From NCBI GenBank assembly GCA_949152475.1, contig OX424568.1, positions 10,701,667 through 10,765,666 on the forward strand: a DNA stretch of 64,000 nucleotides, in the 5' to 3' direction. Of this stretch, positions 58,097-64,000 are shown in pieces. The notes under the pieces were generated by a model. It did no database searches, was not told the origin of the DNA, and saw only the letters and a list, made by a program, of their open reading frames with translations. Source of the stretch: Terebella lapidaria (lineage: Eukaryota > Annelida > Polychaeta > Terebellida > Terebellidae). Made by a program: the position numbers and the translations under genes. Within the stretch, counting starts at the first letter, position 1; every line of letters begins with the position of its first letter.

Positions 58097-59470
58097 ATAT
58101 TCCACTGATCATAATAGGGTTCTGGTGAAACACTGCCTGACAGAGATATTCTCAAGCTAAAGATACCGATTGGCTCAGCATTCGGATTGTTGAGGATTTA
58201 TTACGTATACTAGACTGTATTTAAGTTCGTATTTTCAATATCGAAATAACCCTTTTTTGGCAGAACATAGCATTTTCAGATGTAATCTAGTACAGCATAC
58301 ATTTCGTCTCCAACATGTAAATGTCAAAGAGGTTTAGTGCTTTCACACTAGAACTCAACGTTTTTGCGCATCTGAAGCATTGTAGACACCTTTTTCTGAA
58401 AAACAAGTGAGTGATACATGTATCTGTGAAAAAAGTCTACTTGGGAAGTCTTCCGAAAGGAGGTCATCAGCAACCACAAGAACAAATAGAAAATGGAACG
58501 AAATCAGCTGAACAATGAACATACAGTAATCGAATGAAAAAATATGAAAAAAAAACAATATAGTTAGTCTTACTCCATGATACTATCACCATGAAATCAC
58601 AAATGCTTCTGCCTTTCGATTGTTTCTTCAGTTTTTTTTCCTCAGGATTCCCCATTACCAACAAGATCCCATTTACCAATGAATCTTCATTTTCATGCTT
58701 CTTTGAAGTGATTTATGGCCATTAATTGCTAATAAGGCATAATGTCCTCTTCAATATTGACTCAGTTAGCACAATGTGATGTGTGTTTTCTCCATTACTA
58801 GAAGTGGCACAAACTCGAAGTGAACAAATTTACTTAGTATCGTACAGGCAGAATCGAGTAGAGTGTCAATGACAGTGACTCGACAATGGTAGCGTGACAA
58901 CAAGAGGTGGCTTTGTTTATACCACTTGACCTGACCTAAAAACATTTCCGAGGTCAGGTATAGCTGAGTAGTTGTTAATGTAAACCATGACAAAATAGGT
59001 ATCGGCATAATATCATTGCACAGACTATTGATTACTGTCAATTGAGCGATTGCCTCCAATGTGACACCAGGCGGTACATTTATTTTCGCTAACATGGCGC
59101 TAGGTGTTTAAATGAAGTCGAAACAAGGGCATATACATATGGCCATGTGGTATTGACACAAAGTCAATAGTTTTCAAACATATTGACTTATTATTATGTG
59201 TATATGTAGATTTAGTCCTCTCACTATAAATACGATAATATCCATATAATAGAGTATACTTTTTGTACGTCATAGAGGAATATTTAATATATGATTATAT
59301 CTTCGAATGCCACTAAGCTGTGAGTGACTAATACTTTGAAGAAACATTTTCGTAGGTAATCTTTGCCATCTGCCATGTTTAATATGAGGAGGTGAGGTGA
59401 TGCGGGGAGAGATTATTATCGTTGTCAAATGATTTAAAGGCATCTACAAACTCCTTACAAAAGACACTAC
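58097..59470. other. Non-coding stretch
   Basis: AT-rich. 58,680-59,090 loosely resembles the reverse complement of array sequence around ATGCATTAGCAAATG and the start-region order, but too weakly to annotate. The 109-codon minus frame (58766-59095) shows no recognisable domain. Confidence 0.4.
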
Positions 59471-60125
59471 TGAGCCGGTGTCACTGCTGGTGGACGTCAA
59501 GTCACTGTCACTGCTGGTGGACGTTAAGTCTGTCCCCGAGGATACCATCAACTCAGTAGCCATTTGGCTTGTGATTAGGTACTTATGTACTTGTCACATA
59601 TTCCATGCGGTTTGTTTCGGATTTCTAAATAATTTTCATAGATTGTTGGGCAATTGTATACTAATTCCATCAGGTGTACAGTAGAAAAAACTACATTTAC
59701 CACACTGTCTGCCCCTGATGCCCCTGAAACTCCTTACAAAAGACACTACTGAGCCGGTATCACTGCTGGTGGACGTCAAGTCACTGTCACTGCTGGTGAA
59801 CGTTAAGTCTGTCCCCGAGGATACCATCAACTCAGTAGCCATTTGGCTTGTGATTAGGTACTTATGTACTTGTCATATATTCCATGCGGTTTGTTTCGGA
59901 TTTCTAAATTATTTTCATAGATTATTGGGCAATTCTATACTAATTCCATCAGGTGTACAGTAGAAAAAACTACATTTACCACACTGTCTGCCCCTGATGA
60001 CGCCAGTGTGTCTTCTGATAAAGTAATTGTTCGGGTTTTGTTTCTATGGCAAAATGTTGTATGTTTGTTATTGGAATCATCAAAATATGGCTGGTAATAT
60101 TGGTGGTAATAGATCGATACTTACA
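59471..60125 (+). repeat. ~365-bp family, two partial tandem copies
   Basis: TGAGCCGGT(G/A)TCACTGCTGG occurs at 59,471 and 59,750, a period of 279 bp. Each copy has an internal duplication of TCACTGCTGGTGGACGT. The second copy runs on to GGTGGTAATAGATCGATACT, the usual family end. Confidence 0.8.
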
Positions 60126-60367
60126 TACAAATCTGTTATGCTGCAAGTGTGTGGATCCACTGTCTATCATAGAGTGTTCTGCAATACTGAGTTAAAGCCA
60201 TAAAACACATTCCATCGAGTGCCATCAGTGTATTATATCCCATATTATCTCTCATGACTTGAAGTTTCTGGTCACGCGGGTTGGTGGCTTGAACAATTCA
60301 TTGTCTCTCATTGTTTCTCTCTCCGGAAAACTCCCTATGTCAGTGAGGCTAATAAGCCATAACCCGG
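60126..60367. other. Flank of the minisatellite; left 11-bp direct repeat at 60357-60367
   Basis: Unique-looking sequence. CCATAACCCGG at 60357-60367 recurs at 63492-63502 in the same orientation, on the far side of the minisatellite structure. Confidence 0.5.
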
Positions 60368-62205
60368 GTTCTTACCGTCGGTCGTCAATGCCACCAATAG
60401 CGCTGGTTAGAACTGTCCGTCTCACCGTCGCTCGTCGATGCCGTCAATAGCACCGGTTAGGACTGTCTTTCTTACCGTCGCTCATCGATCCGTCGGTCGT
60501 CGATGTCGCCAATAGCGGCGGTTAGAACTGTCTTTCTTAGCGTCAGTCATCGATGCCGCCAATAGCGCTGGTTAGAACTGTCTTTCTTAGCATCAGTCGT
60601 CGATGCCGCCAATAGCGCCGATTAGAACTGTCCGCCGATTAGAACTGTCCGTCTTACTGTCGCTCGTCGATGCCGCCAATAGCGCCGGTTAGAAGCGTTG
60701 TTCTTACCGTCGCTCGTCGATGCCGCCAATACCGCCGGTTAGGAATGTTTTTGTTACCGTCGGTCGTCGATGCTGCCAATAACGCCGGTTAGGACTGTCT
60801 TTCTTACCGTCGGTCGTCGATGCTGCCAATAACGCCGGTTAGAACTGTCCGTCGTACCGTCGCTCGTGGATCCGTCGGTCGTCGATGCCGCCAATAGCGC
60901 CGGTTAGAACTCTTTCTTAGCGTCAGTCGTCGACGCCACCAATAGCGCCGATTAGAACTGTCCGTCTTACTGTCGCTCGTCGATGCCGCCAATAGCGCCA
61001 GTTAGAAGCGTCGTTCTTACCATTGCTTGTCGATGCCGCCAATACCGCCGGTTAGGACTGTCTTTCTTACCGTCGCTTTTAGGACTGTCTTTTCTTACCG
61101 TTGCTTGTCGATGCCGCCAATACCGCCGGTTAGGACTGTCTTTCTTACCGTCGCTTTTAGGACTGTCTTTTCTTACCGAACTGTCCGTCTTACCGTCGCT
61201 TGTCGATGCCGCCAATAGCGCCAGTTAGAAGCGTCGTTCTTACCATTGCTTGTCGATGCCGCCAATACCGCCGGTTAGGACTGTCTTTCTTACCGTCGCT
61301 TTTAGGACTGTCTTTTCTTACCGTTGCTTGTCGATGCCGCCAATACCGCCGGTTAGGACTGTCTTTCTTACCGTCGCTTTTAGGACTGTCTTTTCTTACC
61401 GAACTGTCCGTCTTACCGTCGCTCGTCGATGCCGCCAATACCGCCGGGTAGGACTGCCTTCTTACCGTCGGTCGTCGATGCCGCCAATAACACCGGTTAG
61501 AACTGTCCGTCTTACCGTCGCTTGTCGATGCCGCCAATAGCGCCGGTTAGGACTGTCTTTCTTACCGTCGGTCGTTGATGCCGCCAATAACACCGGTTAG
61601 AACTGTCCGTCTTACCGTCGCTTGTCGATGCCGCCAATACTGCCGGTTAGGACTGTCTTTCTTACCGTCGGTCGTTGATGCCGCCAATAACACCGGTTAG
61701 AACTGTCCGTCTTACCGTCGCTTGTCGATGCCGCCAATAGCGCGGGTTAGAACTGTCCGTCTTACCGTCGCTCGTCGATGCCGCCAATAGCGCCGGTTGG
61801 AAGCGTTTTTCTTACCATCGGTCGTCGATGCCGCCAATAGCGCTGGTTAGGACTGTCTTTCTTACCGTCGCTCCTCATTGCCGCCAATAGCGCTGGTTAC
61901 AGGCTTCGTTCTTACTGTCAGTCATCGATGCCTACAATACCGACGGTTAGGACTGTCTTTCTTACCGTCGGTCGTCGATGCCGCCAATAGCGCCGGTTAG
62001 AACTGTCCGTCTTACCGTCGCTCGTCGATGCCTCCAATAGCGCCGGCTAGGACTGTCTTTCTTACCGTCGCTCATCGATGCCGCCAATAGCGCCGGTTAG
62101 AAGCATCGTTCTTACCGTCGCTTGTCGATGACACCAATACCGCTGGTTAGGACTGTCTTTCTGACCGTCGGTCGTCGATGCCGCCAATAGCGCCAGTTAC
62201 GAAGC
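60368..62205 (+). repeat. ~50-bp CpG-rich minisatellite, forward arm (~1.84 kb)
   Basis: About 36 units of roughly 50 bp, built on GATGCCGCCAATAGCGCCGG followed by a TTAGAACTGTCC / TTAGGACTGTCT alternation and CTTACCGTCG. Many units alternate between two types, giving a 100-bp higher period. A 223-bp block at about 60,981-61,203 is repeated at 61,204-61,426. The open frames here exist only because the repeat has few stops. Confidence 0.9.
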
Positions 62206-62456
62206 GTGTCTCCCAGGCTGACATTGTAACATCATTTGACCAGATACTCCTGTCTTTATAAAGACATCAACCTGTGTGTCATACTAAATAAACACTTCTT
62301 CATCATAACCATTTGTCATTCCAGCATCTATAGCTAAAATTGACTCCATGTATACCTTACAAGAAGTCACATCTACCATTCTACCCTTCTGTGATTCTTG
62401 TTTGTCTCCTGAGCAGACATTCATCACTTGACTAGATATTGTTGTCTTTATGAAAA
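62206..62456. other. Spacer between opposed minisatellite arms
   Basis: No gene. About 47 bp at 62220-62266 (ACATCATTTGACCAGATACT, TGTCTTTATAAAGACA) is repeated in the same orientation at 62410-62456 (TCATCACTTGACTAGATATT, TGTCTTTATGAAAACA), just inside each arm. Confidence 0.7.
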
Positions 62457-63440
62457 CACCGGCGCTATTGGCGGCATCAACGAGCGACAGTAAGAACGAC
62501 GCCTGTAACCGGCGGTATTGGCGGCATTGACGAGCGACGATAAGAACGACGCTTCTAACCGGCGGTATTGGCGGCATCTACGAGCGACGGTAAGACGGAC
62601 AGTCCTATCCGGCGGTATTGGCGGCATCGACGAGCGACGGTAAGAACGACGCTTCTAACCGGCGGTATTGGCGGCATCGACGAGCGACGGTAAGAAAGAC
62701 AGTCCTAAGCGGCGGTATTGTCGGCATCGACGAGCGATGGTAAGAAAGACAGTCCTAACCGGCGCTATTGGCCGCATCGACCACCGACGGTAAGAACAAG
62801 GCTTGTAACCGTCGTATTGGCGGCATCGACAAGCGACGGTAAGACGGACAGTTCTAACCGGCGCTATTGGCAGCATCGACGACCGACGGTAACAAAGACA
62901 GTTCTCACCGGCGCTATTGGCGGCATCGACGAGCGACGGTAAGACGGACATTTCTAACCGGTGCTATTGGCGGCATCGACGAGCGACAGTAAGACGGACA
63001 GTTCTAATCGGCGCTATTGGCGGCATCGACGACCGACGGTAAGAAACACAGTCCTATTTGGCGCTATTGGCGGCATCGACGACCGACGGTAAGAAAGACA
63101 GTTCTATCCGGCGCTATTGGCGGCATCGACGACCGACGGTAAGAAAGACAGTCCTAACCGGCGCTATTGGCGGCATCGACGAGCGACGGTAAGAAAGACA
63201 GTCCTAACCGGCGCTATTGGCGGCATCGACGAGCGATGGTAAGAACGACGCTTGTAACCGGCGGTATTGGCGGCATCGACGAGTGACGGTAAGGCGGACA
63301 GATGTAACCGGCGCTATTGGCGGCATGAAAGAGCGACGGTAAGACAGACATTTGTAACCGGCGCTATTGGTGGCTTCGGCGAGCAACGGTAAGAACAACA
63401 CTTCTAACCGGCGGTATTGGCGGCATCGACGAGCGACGGA
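62457..63440 (-). repeat. ~50-bp CpG-rich minisatellite, inverted arm (~1 kb)
   Basis: This has the same unit as 60368-62205 but as the reverse complement: CCGGCGCTATTGGCGGCATC, then GACGAGCGACGGTAAG. About 20 units. Together the arms form a very long interrupted inverted repeat. Confidence 0.9.
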
Positions 63441-64000
63441 CAAAAATTGCGTGGACTGAAAAATTTCGCGGAGGTTACCATGAAGGGATAACCATAACCC
63501 GGACGGTGTTTTGGAGGTAAGATATATGCATATAACCTGTGTTTCACGGACGTCTCCTCGCTTGAAATGAGTGTGACCATTTCACATTGGCTGATTACTC
63601 ATTCCCTGTTTGAATTTATTATTGCTGGTGTCTGGTGTGCGTCTACCAAGTATGCGATGGCAACGTGATACTTATAATATACGCCCTTAGAATTCTGCGA
63701 TGATACATTGGAAAATAAATCCGACTGGTTGCCAGCTTTGGTGTGTGATTTGTATGAGCTATTGCATTGATACAGGGAAGTGATATTGCATGTTCGAGGC
63801 GAATTACTTCCGAGCGCCACCAGTGTATTATCTGCCATAAATCCCGAAATCCTAATCACAAAAATAACTAATGATATATAAGATTTCGTCAGATACCACA
63901 CCTGAAGGAGTTTATTAACAATAAGCCAGTTCAGAAAGGTCAGGTCATGTGGAAAAAAACAAATCGTTTGTACGCACAACAAGGTTACGACTCACGTCTT
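63441..64000. other. Right flank of the minisatellite, no gene supported
   Basis: The second CCATAACCCGG copy is at 63492-63502. The 127-codon minus frame 63599-63982 shows no recognisable domain. Confidence 0.5.

Noticed and set aside
60804..63443. Many open frames on both strands in the minisatellite
   Set aside because: They only translate the ~50-bp repeat; the unit is not a multiple of three and the frames follow its rare stops.

Overview
The window is animal (metazoan) nuclear DNA, most likely from a marine invertebrate. It is AT-rich. It holds no complete cellular gene that I can support; almost everything is repeats and transposable elements. The host assignment is inference. It rests on a spliced transposase gene, a tRNA-derived SINE, two different non-LTR retrotransposons, a Tc1-like relic and an Academ-type DNA transposon.

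Bases 1 to about 35,465 form a head-to-tail array of about six units of roughly 4-5 kb, all on the same strand. Anchors recur at about 15,431, 20,327, 25,083 and 29,345, for example. More diverged relatives of the unit continue through about 39.9-47.1 kb. Because units are paralogous, one unit often shows the empty site of an insertion in another, and I used this to set element ends. Insertions in the array are: a 6.19-kb Academ-like transposon (340-6526, 279/266-bp terminal inverted repeats, TAT target duplication); a 308-bp TTAA-flanked MITE (10659-10966); two opposite-strand copies of a Helentron-like element (12624-13542 and 29514-30248); a 1.08-kb solo LTR (18975-20054); tandem blocks of a ~365-bp repeat; and a 336-bp MITE with minisatellite arms and a 6-bp target duplication (31802-32137).

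From 35.5 to 47.1 kb there is a possible lone LamG-like exon (36256-36457), a ~316-bp tandem repeat, a reverse-transcriptase fragment (39251-39720), a tRNA-derived SINE on the minus strand (40307-40597), a very recent 764-bp tandem duplication (44191-45718) and a decayed Tc1-like transposon (45585-46776).

From 47.2 to 52.2 kb lies a Tx1/L1-group LINE with an intact 1246-codon ORF2 (endonuclease, reverse transcriptase, CCHC knuckle). It is preceded on the same strand by a 267-codon ORF whose N-terminal part is the C-terminal half of a NADAR (YbiA-like) domain. NADAR enzymes remove ADP-ribose, so this is the most unusual gene pairing in the window. A second LINE, of the Jockey/CR1/L2 type, lies on the minus strand (ORF 54340-57459). 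It ends in a TAGA microsatellite and has 190-bp hairpin-bearing tandem repeats just upstream.

From 60.37 to 63.44 kb, a CpG-rich ~50-bp minisatellite runs in one orientation for about 1.84 kb. After a 250-bp spacer it runs in the opposite orientation for about 1 kb, giving a Foldback-like giant inverted repeat.
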